Source: a virus. Taken from it: a stretch of DNA of 20,351 bases. Below the pieces are notes generated by a model. That model was not told where the DNA came from, made no database searches, and saw nothing but the letters and a program-made list of their open reading frames with translations. Within the stretch, counting starts at the first letter, position 1. The number at the start of each line of letters is the position of its first letter. Shown here in pieces: positions 6,231 through 13,544 of the stretch. Location: positions 1 to 20,351 of IMG/VR virus record IMGVR_UViG_3300022074_000480; one strand, given 5' to 3'. The translations under genes were made by a program, and so were the position numbers.

Positions 6231-7379
6231 ATGTGGATTGATAATGATTTTCCGAAGCTTCTTGGTGCTGAGCTTTATCGTCCCCACCCCGCATACATCA
6301 TTGAGATGGCTGTGGAGCCTGTGGTGGTCCACGACTTCAGCAAGCAACCCGGTCAGACTGTTCAGCTCGACCGTTATCGCTTCTGGGGCAAGCCTGGTAC
6401 TAAGGAGTCCCGTGAGCGTACTGCTGACCAAACTCTTGGCACCGCATCTGCACGCAACATTGTGAAGGACAAGGTGCTGGTTACTCTGCGTGAGTACACC
6501 GGACCTGCCGACACCCGTGACAGTGCACAGCCTTCTACCTTCAAGGTTGCACGTGAAACTCTGATCACTGCCCAGCGTCTTCTGCTGGACACCGGCAACC
6601 TCAACGTCTTCCACCAGTCCATCGGTTCACTGACACTGCTCGACGACTACCGTCGTTGGCGTGACCGGGTGTTCGCTAACGAACTCCTCAAAGCCGAAGC
6701 CAACGGTGCTGCTAACAAGGATCAAGGTGGTTACTACCTGCCTGGTTCCAAGACCAAAGGCGGTTCCGGCGGAACCTTGGGTGTGACCTACGGCGCTGGC
6801 GAATCTGCCAAGTTCGATGTCACCACCGACCTGCTGGAAGTTGTTAAGGACATGCGTAAGCGCAACGTCCCTACCTTCGCTGACGGTTACTACCGTTGCA
6901 TCGTCGATCCCACCGCAATGATGCACCTGCGTCAGAACAGCGACTTCCGTGAGATCGCACGTTATCCCGGCCAAGGCATGATCAACCCGATGCAGCCTAA
7001 CGCCGCCCCTAACGCCAACTTCTACCAAGGAATGGGACCTGCCTACGGTCAGGCTGGTTTCGTGGCTGGACAACCTGTCATGCCGACTGGTTTCCTGTTT
7101 GAAGGCGTCCGCTGGTTCGAGAGCACCAACCTCCCCGAGACCACCTACAACCTCGTTGTTACCGATAACAACAGCTCTGCTGCTGACTACACCGCCAGCC
7201 AGCTGATCTTCTTCGGTCCTCAGGCTGTCGGCGTGGGTATTGGTGGAAACAATGCTCAGATCCTGCTGAACAACAACGACGACTTCAGCCGCTTCATCAT
7301 CATGATCTGGAGCCTCTTCGCTGGTTTTGAAGTTCTGAACAAGGACTTCATCACGGTTGGTTACTCATTCGTTTATTGA
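6231..7379 (+). CDS. Major capsid protein, HK97-fold, N4-gp56-like
   Basis: This 382-aa protein most likely forms the head shell. An N-terminal arm (DFPKLLGAELYR) is followed by a loop around residues 40-55 (VQLDRYRFWGKPG), a long helical spine (about 105-150) and a C-terminal region with GFLFEGVRWFESTNLP, FFGPQAVGVGIGGN and DDFSRFIIMIWSLFAGFEVLN. Those C-terminal elements recall the N4-gp56 family of HK97-fold capsid proteins, recognised from memory. There is no prohead protease region at the N-terminus. The gene has a strong Shine-Dalgarno site and many C-ending codons, unlike most neighbours, which suits very high expression. It is followed closely by the decoration candidate. Confidence 0.75.
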   Translation: MWIDNDFPKLLGAELYRPHPAYIIEMAVEPVVVHDFSKQPGQTVQLDRYRFWGKPGTKESRERTADQTLGTASARNIVKDKVLVTLREYTGPADTRDSAQPSTFKVARETLITAQRLLLDTGNLNVFHQSIGSLTLLDDYRRWRDRVFANELLKAEANGAANKDQGGYYLPGSKTKGGSGGTLGVTYGAGESAKFDVTTDLLEVVKDMRKRNVPTFADGYYRCIVDPTAMMHLRQNSDFREIARYPGQGMINPMQPNAAPNANFYQGMGPAYGQAGFVAGQPVMPTGFLFEGVRWFESTNLPETTYNLVVTDNNSSAADYTASQLIFFGPQAVGVGIGGNNAQILLNNNDDFSRFIIMIWSLFAGFEVLNKDFITVGYSFVY

Positions 7380-7380
7380 T

Positions 7381-7385
7381 AGGAG
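7381..7385 (+). promoter_or_regulatory. Shine-Dalgarno AGGAG before the decoration candidate
   Basis: AGGAG begins two bases after the capsid stop codon, 9 nt before the ATG at 7395. With no promoter-like box in the 15-nt gap, the two genes are probably co-transcribed. Confidence 0.75.
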
Positions 7386-7394
7386 TTACTAACT

Positions 7395-7955
7395 ATGTCC
7401 GTCATTTATCCCGGCAACTACGTTGCCCACCTGAACGCTTACAAAGGCCAGGGCGTTGAAGCTATCCCCGGCGTTGAGTTCTATCAAGTCATCGGCGTCC
7501 TGACTGCTGATGGCACTGTTGCTTCCGGCACCAAGTCCCTCGTGATCCCTTCCCCGGATCAGCGCTCTGACGACAAGCCCCGTCTCGACAAAGCTTTCGT
7601 CATCCCTGCTGGTGCTTCCATCTACCGCACAGCTGTGAACGTGGAGAACCTCTCCTCTTCTGCTGCTTCCGGCACTATCCAGGCAACCGGAATCTCCGGT
7701 GGCGTCACCCTGACTGCTTCGAGCAAACTGTTCGACGCTAATGGTGCTGCTTCTGGTTTCGACCTCAGCTCTGCTATCACTCCTCTGGTTTCTGCCACGA
7801 CCGTGACCGCAACTGTGTCTGACGACCTGGCTCTCGTTGATCCCAACTCTATTGGTGCTGTCATCGTTGAAGTCTGTTACTACATCGATGCCCCTGCTCC
7901 ATGTGGTGATGATATCCATCTCGGATACAAAGTTGAAGCTGGTCAGTCTGCCTGA
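7395..7955 (+). CDS. Candidate capsid decoration or head protein
   Basis: This 186-aa protein is rich in Ala, Ser, Thr, Val and Gly, predicted almost all beta, with no membrane segment. It lies 15 nt after the capsid gene, has a strong ribosome binding site, shares the same C-rich codon use, and is followed by a terminator. Those features point to an abundant virion protein made with the capsid, such as a head decoration protein. The middle (for example SGTIQATGISGGVTLTASS) could form an Ig-like or jelly-roll-like sandwich, and there are two cysteines near the C-terminus (CYYIDAPAPCGDD). No family is recognised, so the role is by context. Confidence 0.65.
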   Translation: MSVIYPGNYVAHLNAYKGQGVEAIPGVEFYQVIGVLTADGTVASGTKSLVIPSPDQRSDDKPRLDKAFVIPAGASIYRTAVNVENLSSSAASGTIQATGISGGVTLTASSKLFDANGAASGFDLSSAITPLVSATTVTATVSDDLALVDPNSIGAVIVEVCYYIDAPAPCGDDIHLGYKVEAGQSA

Positions 7956-7975
7956 TTCATATCAACTTAATTCAC

Positions 7976-8002
7976 AAGGCTCTCTTCGGAGGGCCTTTTT
8001 TT
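7976..8002 (+). terminator. Rho-independent terminator after the capsid pair
   Basis: AAGGCTCTC (7976-7984) pairs with GAGGGCCTT (7989-7997) with one G-U pair, around a TTCG loop, and runs into a seven-T tract ending at 8002. This is a textbook intrinsic terminator. It shares the UUCG loop with the hairpin at 2771. Confidence 0.92.
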
Positions 8003-8008
8003 GTGCCT

Positions 8009-8014
8009 TATAAT
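8009..8014 (+). promoter_or_regulatory. TATAAT box directly after the terminator
   Basis: A perfect TATAAT begins 7 nt after the terminator T-tract and ends 25 nt before the ATG at 8040. Transcription from it would start near 8020, so the in-frame starts at 8001 and 8016 would lie upstream of the RNA start. Confidence 0.55.
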
Positions 8015-8039
8015 TATGAAAGAAGATTCAAATACCCTA

Positions 8040-8474
8040 ATGGCTAGCAATCTATTCCAGGATGATAATACTGGCAAACTCGTAGAGTTCATCAATAAGA
8101 TTGATGGTGAGTATGCAATGGTGCGTGACTCTGGTGGCGCTATCAGTTATGTGAACCTGAGTTCACTTACTCCTTATGACAAAGACAAAGGACGTCTCGC
8201 CAAAGTTGAAGCCCCTCAAGTGCAGCCTGCACCAGAAGAGCAAGCACCTGCAACCGTGGTTCCCCTTGAAGACACACGTTTGAACCTGAACACTGCTCCC
8301 CCGGAAGTTATTTCCAAGCGTCTGCCTGGTGTTGGCTATGCAACTGCCAAGCGTATTGTTGAGCTGCGTATGTCACTGTCTGGTGAGCGTTTCTCTAACT
8401 TGAAGCAGCTTGAGAATATTCCCCGTGTTAACTGGGAACAACTTATCAAAGATGATCTTATCTTTATCGCTTGA
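8040..8474 (+). CDS. Helix-hairpin-helix (ComEA-like) protein
   Basis: This 145-aa protein ends in a helix-hairpin-helix domain, about residues 80-145: LNLNTAPPEVISKRLPGVGY, then ATAKRIVELR and NLKQLENIPRVNWEQL. The pattern matches ComEA/PsbU-type HhH repeats, which bind DNA without sequence preference or serve as protein folds. The N-terminal 50 residues form a small beta region (GKLVEFINKIDGEYAMVRDS), joined by a Pro/Glu/Gln-rich linker. Start choice: ATG 8040 is preferred over 8016 and over TTG 8001, because the TATAAT box at 8009 would put those outside the transcript and 8001 lies in the terminator. Role is unknown; binding packaged DNA or the connector is possible. Confidence 0.8.
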   Translation: MASNLFQDDNTGKLVEFINKIDGEYAMVRDSGGAISYVNLSSLTPYDKDKGRLAKVEAPQVQPAPEEQAPATVVPLEDTRLNLNTAPPEVISKRLPGVGYATAKRIVELRMSLSGERFSNLKQLENIPRVNWEQLIKDDLIFIA

Positions 8475-8480
8475 TAAAAT
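8475..8480 (+). promoter_or_regulatory. TAAAAT -10-like box
   Basis: TAAAATAA begins at the base after the HhH stop codon and ends 22 nt before the ATG at 8503. TACT follows after five bases. An AAGG Shine-Dalgarno site at 8492-8495 sits 7 nt before the start. Confidence 0.45.
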
Positions 8481-8502
8481 AAAGTTACTACAAGGTAGAT
8501 AG

Positions 8503-8901
8503 ATGCAACAGCTCACGCCTGAAATGCAGCAAATGCTGCTAAACGCTATCGCTCAGAAGAACGAGTCACAAGTTCCTGATGAACTTGCCACGGGTGCTGG
8601 AGCTGCTGTTGGTGGATTAGCTGGAGTTGGTATTGCTCAAGCCCCGCACATGGTAGGCAAAGGGCTTGGTGCAATTCGTGGTACTAACCGCATGATGAAG
8701 CCTGGCTTGCGTATGGCAGGAGGTCTTGCAGGATTGCTTGGAGGCGGCGCACTTGGACCAGCAATTGCCCAACAGTTCAATAGCAGTTCACCTGAAGCTG
8801 AGCTTCTGGCTCGCATTCAAACGGGAACAACTGCTCCTGGTGATGAACTCGTTCTGCAACGCATGCTGGCAGATCAGTACAACAAGATTGGTATTGCCTG
8901 A
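8503..8901 (+). CDS. Glycine-zipper protein, candidate internal or membrane-active virion protein
   Basis: This 132-aa protein has two short hydrophobic Gly/Ala-rich segments with repeated small-xxx-small spacing, at about residues 29-48 (ATGAGAAVGGLAGVGIAQAP) and 71-89 (MAGGLAGLLGGGALGPAIA). A basic stretch lies between them (RGTNRMMKPGLR), with polar helical ends. Such glycine zippers occur in membrane-inserting proteins and in internal virion proteins ejected into the host envelope. A holin is less likely, because the segments are short and the gene lies among virion genes. No family is recognised. Its stop overlaps the next ATG (TGATG), so the two are translationally coupled. Confidence 0.75.
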   Translation: MQQLTPEMQQMLLNAIAQKNESQVPDELATGAGAAVGGLAGVGIAQAPHMVGKGLGAIRGTNRMMKPGLRMAGGLAGLLGGGALGPAIAQQFNSSSPEAELLARIQTGTTAPGDELVLQRMLADQYNKIGIA

Positions 8902-9383
8902 TGGAATTAGATGATCTAAGTAAATCAAAGGTACGTTGGCACCTTGGTTTCAATGCTGGCTCAATGATCCCAGCTGGTGACCGTGCACGTTTGGAAGAGG
9001 CAATGTCCCTCATTCCTGATGAGTATTGGTACGGGGAGATCATTAACCACATCCGTCGTTGTGACGTTGCGTACGAGAACTCTGAATACTTCCCACGGGA
9101 TGCATCAGGTTCACCCAACTACAGCCGTTTGGAACAAATTGCTGGTGACGTCCAACGGACGATGGCAACCTCTGATCCTCTCAAGGGTGATCAATACTTC
9201 CGTGAAATATACCTGCGTGAAGTCGATCGACTAGCCGAATCTCTCTACGTGCCTAATTATCGTAGGCCCGAGCAACGTAGGTATGCCTTTGAAAGGGCAG
9301 GCAGTGAGTTCATTCTTGCAGTCCCTGGTCCTGCTGATACAGCTGTTGGTTCACGTATTTATCTCAACGAGAATTTCAGATAA
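8901..9383 (+). CDS. Unknown 160-aa protein, possible head-tail adaptor
   Basis: This protein is mostly helical and charged. It starts with DLSKSKVRWHLGF and has helices around GDRARLEEAMSLIP, YWYGEIINHIRRCDVAYE and REIYLREVDRLAESLY, then a short beta C-terminus (GSEFILAVPGPADT). Size, helical layout and position between capsid and tail genes are compatible with a head-completion/adaptor protein, but I recognise no family signature and give this only as a suggestion. Its start overlaps the upstream stop in TGATG, so translation is coupled. The stop is followed by an unusual repeat-rich gap. Confidence 0.75.
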   Translation: MELDDLSKSKVRWHLGFNAGSMIPAGDRARLEEAMSLIPDEYWYGEIINHIRRCDVAYENSEYFPRDASGSPNYSRLEQIAGDVQRTMATSDPLKGDQYFREIYLREVDRLAESLYVPNYRRPEQRRYAFERAGSEFILAVPGPADTAVGSRIYLNENFR

Positions 9384-9530
9384 CCACAAAACCACAGTAA
9401 CCACGCTGCTTACCTAACCCTTGAAAATGAATATTGATAGGGGAGGATAGAGAGGAATAAATTAGGGTATTTATAGAAAACCACAGTGTTTAGCGTGGTT
9501 AGAATAGAGTCAGGTAACTGTGAGATAGTG
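9382..9530 (+). repeat. Repeat-rich noncoding gap with direct and inverted repeats
   Basis: The gap opens with three near-tandem AACCAC units (9382, 9390, 9399). AAAACCACAGT is present twice, at 9388-9398 and 9477-9487. AACCACGCT (9399-9407) is the inverse of AGCGTGGTT (9492-9500). Between them is a purine-rich stretch (GGGGAGGATAGAGAGG, 9440-9455). No open reading frame of useful length fits. The right end carries the TAGAAT box. It may be a transcript-end structure, a protein-binding site, or the scar of a small insertion. Confidence 0.6.
9500..9505 (+). promoter_or_regulatory. TAGAAT -10-like box
   Basis: TAGAATAG starts in the last base of the right inverted-repeat copy and ends 25 nt before the ATG at 9531. 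It lies inside the longer GTG-initiated version of the next gene, which argues for the shorter one. Confidence 0.45.
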
Positions 9531-9971
9531 ATGCTTCCTCCGTTCATGGGCAAACCTGATGTTGTCCGCACCAAAGGTGACGGTGACTATCAGTCAAAGC
9601 TGGCTCAAGCAAATGCGTTGCAAAACAATGCTTTCATCTTTGGCATGCAGCAAGCCTTTGAACAAGGCGGTGGAGCTGCCATTTCTGCCAATCGTGACCC
9701 TGTTCGTGGTAACTCCAACTTCACCACTGGTGATGTGATGGGAGGTTCACAAGGTAACTTCAAACCAACGAGAGATTCAGCTGGCAATGTTGTCATGACT
9801 GACTTCTCTAATCAGACTGGATTCGGTCCTGCTACTGGCACTTCCAGTACAACTAATCCCCAGATCGATCCCCGTATGCTGGGACAAGATGCAGAAGCTC
9901 GTGTAGCAATGCTGCAGCAAGGTGTTCAGTTTGGTGGATACAACAATCGTCAACAAACCTATAGAGCTTGA
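9531..9971 (+). CDS. Unknown Gly/Gln/Asn-rich protein, candidate virion protein
   Basis: This 146-aa hydrophilic protein has low hydrophobicity and is rich in Gly, Gln, Asn, Thr and Ser, with a helical patch near residues 20-45 (YQSKLAQANALQNNAFIFGM) and another near the C-terminus (GQDAEARVAMLQQGVQF). It is not recognised. The frame is open from a GTG at 9486, but that codon lies inside the repeat-rich gap and upstream of the TAGAAT box, so ATG 9531 (MLPPFMGKPD) is preferred. It is followed, almost touching, by another low-complexity gene. The pair may be disordered internal or connector proteins. Confidence 0.7.
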   Translation: MLPPFMGKPDVVRTKGDGDYQSKLAQANALQNNAFIFGMQQAFEQGGGAAISANRDPVRGNSNFTTGDVMGGSQGNFKPTRDSAGNVVMTDFSNQTGFGPATGTSSTTNPQIDPRMLGQDAEARVAMLQQGVQFGGYNNRQQTYRA

Positions 9972-9973
9972 TC

Positions 9974-10669
9974 ATGGCTAGTGCACGTCAACAGGAGCGT
10001 ATAGATGCGAGGCAGAAGCGTCGTGAAATGTTTGGGATGGATAAACCAGTCCAGAAGTCAAACTCCTCCCACGCCGGGTCTATTGTGGACTCTCTTGTGC
10101 CTTCTCCTGGGAATCCACAAAACCCGAATCATCAGGCGATGAATCCCCTCAACCTGTATGAGCAGCCTGCAGGTAGCAATACAGTTGATGGTAAGCCTTA
10201 CAAGATGCCTTTCGGCGACATGGAGTTGGCCAATGATGGCCGTGCTGGATACGTTTCAGCAGCAACTCCTCCTTCAGGCACTCGTCAGGGAATGATGGGA
10301 CATCGTGGCCAGAACATGGCGCGTGATGGTGGTCAGCTGCAAGACACTGATGCCAGTGCGTTCGACAAGTTGGACATGGATTATCACGGCATGCAAGCCA
10401 TGGACCGTGCAAATAAAAACTATGCTGCTGCTCAAGATAAAACTCCTTCCTACAATATTGATGGGCTGGGGATATCTGGAACCCAAGCAATGGCAGCTGG
10501 CAATCCTCAACTCCAAGAGCCCCCGCCACGTATTGGTCAGGAGCTAGGATTACAGGGAGTGCAAAGTGCACAAGGTGTCAGCTTTGGTGGACAACCAGTT
10601 GGCAACGAAATGGTACCTGGATCAAGTAAAACAACTATTCGCAAGCAAAAAAGAGGAGCTAGAAAGTAA
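9974..10669 (+). CDS. Unknown low-complexity protein with basic ends
   Basis: This 231-aa protein starts with a basic helix (ARQQERIDARQKRREMFGMD, residues 4-23) and ends in a basic tail (TTIRKQKRGARK). The long middle is rich in Gly, Pro, Gln, Asn and Met and probably disordered. ATG 9974 is preferred over the TTG at 9968, which overlaps the previous stop. The layout, charged ends around a flexible body, is seen in phage internal or assembly proteins, but no family is recognised. Its stop overlaps the next ATG (TAATG). A good Shine-Dalgarno site (AGAGGAG, 10652-10658) for that next gene lies within its last codons. Confidence 0.75.
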   Translation: MASARQQERIDARQKRREMFGMDKPVQKSNSSHAGSIVDSLVPSPGNPQNPNHQAMNPLNLYEQPAGSNTVDGKPYKMPFGDMELANDGRAGYVSAATPPSGTRQGMMGHRGQNMARDGGQLQDTDASAFDKLDMDYHGMQAMDRANKNYAAAQDKTPSYNIDGLGISGTQAMAAGNPQLQEPPPRIGQELGLQGVQSAQGVSFGGQPVGNEMVPGSSKTTIRKQKRGARK

Positions 10670-11181
10670 TGGCCGCAACGTCTACTAATAAACAACCACT
10701 GCTAGTTGACCGTGTATTCCACGAGGTCTACAGCATGAATGACGCAACCATTCTGCAGACCGACGTTACTGGTACTAACTTTGCACAGCTGATCCTTAAC
10801 TGCTCCACTAATGACGGTGGTGTGATCGAGGACATCTACGCCATCTCTCGTGGCCAGGACGGCAGCTCAGCCGACTATGTGATCAATCTGTACCTGTCAA
10901 GCGATCAGGACTTCTTGAGGCCCTCCTCGCAGTCAGCTGGAGCTGTCTCCGGTGGTATCTACGTTGGATCCATTACAGGTGGTTCTACAGCTGGTGACAT
11001 CACTCACCGCACTGACATGCCGTTCATTCTTGCTCCTGTTCCTCAGGTTGGCACTCAGCAAAAAGCTACTGCCTTCTATGTGCCCAAGGGTAAGAACTTG
11101 TGGGCAGCTCGCTTGACCAGCAACCTGACTGACGCTGTTACTAACGCACCTCTGATTGGAATCCAGGGCGGATTCTTTTGA
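10669..11181 (+). CDS. Candidate virion (tail or decoration) protein
   Basis: This 170-aa protein is predicted largely beta, with Ser, Thr, Gly and Asn in the loops. It resembles phage head-surface or tail-tube-like proteins in composition. Recognisable parts are an N-terminal VDRVFHEVYSMNDAT and a C-terminal KATAFYVPKGKNLWAARLTS, which reads like the strand end of a beta-sandwich. I recognise no family. Coupled translation with the preceding gene (TAATG) and a strong Shine-Dalgarno site 10 nt upstream suggest good expression. The gene's codon use is somewhat C-rich, in the direction of the capsid pair. Confidence 0.75.
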   Translation: MAATSTNKQPLLVDRVFHEVYSMNDATILQTDVTGTNFAQLILNCSTNDGGVIEDIYAISRGQDGSSADYVINLYLSSDQDFLRPSSQSAGAVSGGIYVGSITGGSTAGDITHRTDMPFILAPVPQVGTQQKATAFYVPKGKNLWAARLTSNLTDAVTNAPLIGIQGGFF

Positions 11182-11184
11182 TCC

Positions 11185-12975
11185 ATGCCTCGGAAGCAGA
11201 ACGGCTTTGGTGCTCCTAAAGCTAATCAAGGCTTCAAAGGAGTTAGCAACAGAACTGACATTGGTAGAAAGAAAGGAGCTGCTGGTTACTATCCCAGTGA
11301 CCGCAGCTTCGGTTCTACTGTCAACCGTACTGCTATTGAACAGTTCGACATTGACAGCGACTGGTCATCATGGCGTAAAGGACTTGAATACTATTATCAG
11401 TTTGCGTGGTATCGGCTGAAGGGACTGGATGATAATCCCAGCTCACCCACGTTCGATGAATACGTAGATCTGGACTTCAGCTCCAAGCTATATCAGGGCA
11501 CGCCTGAAGAGATTGAAGTAAAGTTTGACGGATATAAGTTTGCCACCAAGGATTCGGATACAAACAATCACTTCGTTATCAAGCGAACTCCTGTCAACCC
11601 ACCGTCGCTAGGAACAGTGGCTGCCGTAAGAGCAGATCAGCAACTATATCCAACAAACTTTCAGAACAAGGAAGTACACGTACAGCTCAACACGTCAGTT
11701 GACACACCTCTGCTTACCAACATGAGTGGTGATCGGGTGACTGATGGTGTCACAGAAGCAACAGTGAAGAAGGTGCTGACTTCTGATGGACGTCCGGCAC
11801 TTTATCTAGGAAAGTCAACTACTTCAAAAGTCTTCGTAGAAGTTCCAACGGTTGAGCTACAGGGCAACGCTTTCATTCAATCAAACAACAATCAACTGTT
11901 CTCTCTAGTGGGGAAGATTGGTTATGTTCCCGACCTCTACACACGTAGAGCGTTCTCTAGTACAACTGATGAGCTGAGAGATGATAGGGAGACATTTACT
12001 CTGGACATTATCTCCAACGAATCACCACAGCTATTTCAGATCCTAGATCAACAGCAGCTGCCAGCCACCCTGTATGACATTACAGACCTCACTCCACTGT
12101 TCACTACGTCTAACGCTATTCCCACTATCAAAGGGCGATACACATTCCAGAAGGACAAGTACCAGGCAGAGTTCGGAAGCCAGTACCTGACTGCAGACTT
12201 GGTAAAAAGTGAAGTCACTGAGCTGAGCTACACCATTCTCCCCTTTGTAATACAAAGCGTACAGGAACTACAAAACGGTAATACATTGATTGAGGCAGAA
12301 GTCTTTGCAGGAGAAGTAAAACTGTATGCACCCGCAGACAACGGCTTCTTTGTGTTCACAGACTTCAGCTTTACAAGGCTTGTGCGTGACGAGTACAACG
12401 GTACCTACTACCACACAGAGCAACCTGGAGGAACAGACTGGCTGAGATTGGAGACTGACATTGACCCATGGATGGATGAGATATTCACATCAGGCAATCC
12501 ATTGATTCCAGCCACTCTCTACACCTGCTCCTGTCCTGCTTATTCTCATGCCAAGTTGGCCATGCCACAGGAAGGACAAGACGAAACAGAGAAGCGAAAC
12601 AACAGACAGTCACGGTATCCCCTGCCTACAGCCAAAGGTAAAGCTGATGCTGATCAGCAAGGATTAGCCAAAGCCGCTGGTCGTATTGCTAGCTGGGAGA
12701 GTGAGCGTCAAAGGCTGAGCTTCAAACAGTGCAAGCACACAATTGCTGCAAAGTTTATCGAGAATATCAAGACTAAAGAACCTAACCAGTATCCAAGTCA
12801 AGACAGTCGTGACAAGTTTGAGGCAAAGCTCAAAGGTGAGATCAAAACAGTTGGCTCTGAGTTCACTGATTCCTACAGACGTGGTGGCTTGAGTGAAGAA
12901 GAACTGGTGTTCGCAATGGCCGGTAGTTTGAATCTCGATGAAATCGAGCTGGCGTATGTGATGCTATTCAGCTAG
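11185..12975 (+). CDS. Large structural protein with a SWIM-like zinc-finger motif
   Basis: This 596-aa protein is probably a tail or neck component. Residues about 1-430 are beta-rich with many Thr, Asp and Asn. The C-terminal part has CSCPAY (C448, C450) and CKHTIAA (C516, H518), a CxC...CxH arrangement like SWIM zinc-binding domains. The 65 residues between are longer than in most SWIM domains and contain conserved-looking NNRQSRYPLPTAKG and a helix QQGLAKAAGRIASWESERQ. A charged helical tail follows. SWIM domains bind DNA or proteins; in a virion, zinc could lock a fold. I recall similar CSCP...CKH proteins from cyanophages, unverified. The start is 4 nt after the preceding stop. Confidence 0.75.
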   Translation: MPRKQNGFGAPKANQGFKGVSNRTDIGRKKGAAGYYPSDRSFGSTVNRTAIEQFDIDSDWSSWRKGLEYYYQFAWYRLKGLDDNPSSPTFDEYVDLDFSSKLYQGTPEEIEVKFDGYKFATKDSDTNNHFVIKRTPVNPPSLGTVAAVRADQQLYPTNFQNKEVHVQLNTSVDTPLLTNMSGDRVTDGVTEATVKKVLTSDGRPALYLGKSTTSKVFVEVPTVELQGNAFIQSNNNQLFSLVGKIGYVPDLYTRRAFSSTTDELRDDRETFTLDIISNESPQLFQILDQQQLPATLYDITDLTPLFTTSNAIPTIKGRYTFQKDKYQAEFGSQYLTADLVKSEVTELSYTILPFVIQSVQELQNGNTLIEAEVFAGEVKLYAPADNGFFVFTDFSFTRLVRDEYNGTYYHTEQPGGTDWLRLETDIDPWMDEIFTSGNPLIPATLYTCSCPAYSHAKLAMPQEGQDETEKRNNRQSRYPLPTAKGKADADQQGLAKAAGRIASWESERQRLSFKQCKHTIAAKFIENIKTKEPNQYPSQDSRDKFEAKLKGEIKTVGSEFTDSYRRGGLSEEELVFAMAGSLNLDEIELAYVMLFS

Positions 12976-12976
12976 A

Positions 12977-12982
12977 TACAAT
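12977..12982 (+). promoter_or_regulatory. TACAAT -10-like box
   Basis: TACAATAG begins 2 nt after the TAG stop and ends 20 nt before the ATG at 13003. It has the same 8-mer as the boxes at 2789 and 4628 and on the minus strand at 5760. Confidence 0.45.
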
Positions 12983-13002
12983 AGTAAAAAACGGTAATAC
13001 GG

Positions 13003-13530
13003 ATGCCCGAGCCTAATTACAGTACCTTGACACCAAACTTTCGGGACTTGATTGATGCAATCAACCTGAAGAGGATTGAGAACTATCAGGCTGTCAAAGA
13101 GTATCCAGCTAACTACGCTGGCCTGGTTGCTGCAATCTTAGATCTGAACTGGGGACAGGCAGCTACAGGACCACAACCACCTACGTGGGATGAAGCGTCA
13201 GGTACCTTCCCTGCCTCTCCCTCAGAAGGTGCACTGTGGTATGACACACGTCAAGGTCGCCTATATGTCTACGCACATGGTGATTGGTATCAGACAAATG
13301 GTGGTGATGGTTACGCAACAGTGCAGGCAAACACTGCCCCTAGTCAGCCTCTGCCGGGTCAGTTCTGGCTAGATCCTCTGCCGAATGAACTTTATGTGTT
13401 CAACGGAGAGGCATTCCAGCCGGTGACATCTTCTCAGACACTTACAAAAGACCAGATGGAAACAGTCTTAAATGCTTCTGCTGACTTTGGTGAATTCAAA
13501 ACTAATATGTTGGCCCTAATTAATTCATAG
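13003..13530 (+). CDS. Tail-associated protein with two Trp/Tyr beta modules
   Basis: This 175-aa protein carries two copies of a short beta module: residues 72-97 (around GALWYDTRQGRLYVY) and 113-141 (around GQFWLDPLPNELYVFNG). The pattern, Pro-x-x-Gly-x-(L/F)-W-Y/L-D...G-x-L-Y-V-Y...W, is common in cyanophage tail-fibre proteins and recurs in the genes at 14352, 17722 and 19807. The N-terminal helix (FRDLIDAINLKRIENYQAVK) may anchor it to the tail; the C-terminal helix (QMETVLNASADFGEFKTNM) may trimerise. A host-contact or fibre-connecting role is inferred. Confidence 0.7.
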   Translation: MPEPNYSTLTPNFRDLIDAINLKRIENYQAVKEYPANYAGLVAAILDLNWGQAATGPQPPTWDEASGTFPASPSEGALWYDTRQGRLYVYAHGDWYQTNGGDGYATVQANTAPSQPLPGQFWLDPLPNELYVFNGEAFQPVTSSQTLTKDQMETVLNASADFGEFKTNMLALINS

Positions 13531-13544
13531 TTAGTTAAAGTTAG

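Noticed and set aside
7389-7919. 176-codon minus-strand open frame opposite the decoration candidate
   Set aside because: The plus-strand gene has a strong ribosome binding site and terminator. The reverse frame stays open because of the C-rich third positions opposite.
9382-9410. AACCAC units as a CRISPR array
   Set aside because: The units are 6-8 nt, almost touching, and there are no spacer-length intervals or cas genes.
9486-9530. GTG-initiated 15-residue extension of the gene at 9531
   Set aside because: The GTG lies in the direct repeat of the noncoding gap and upstream of a TAGAAT box, and the extension has no Shine-Dalgarno site.
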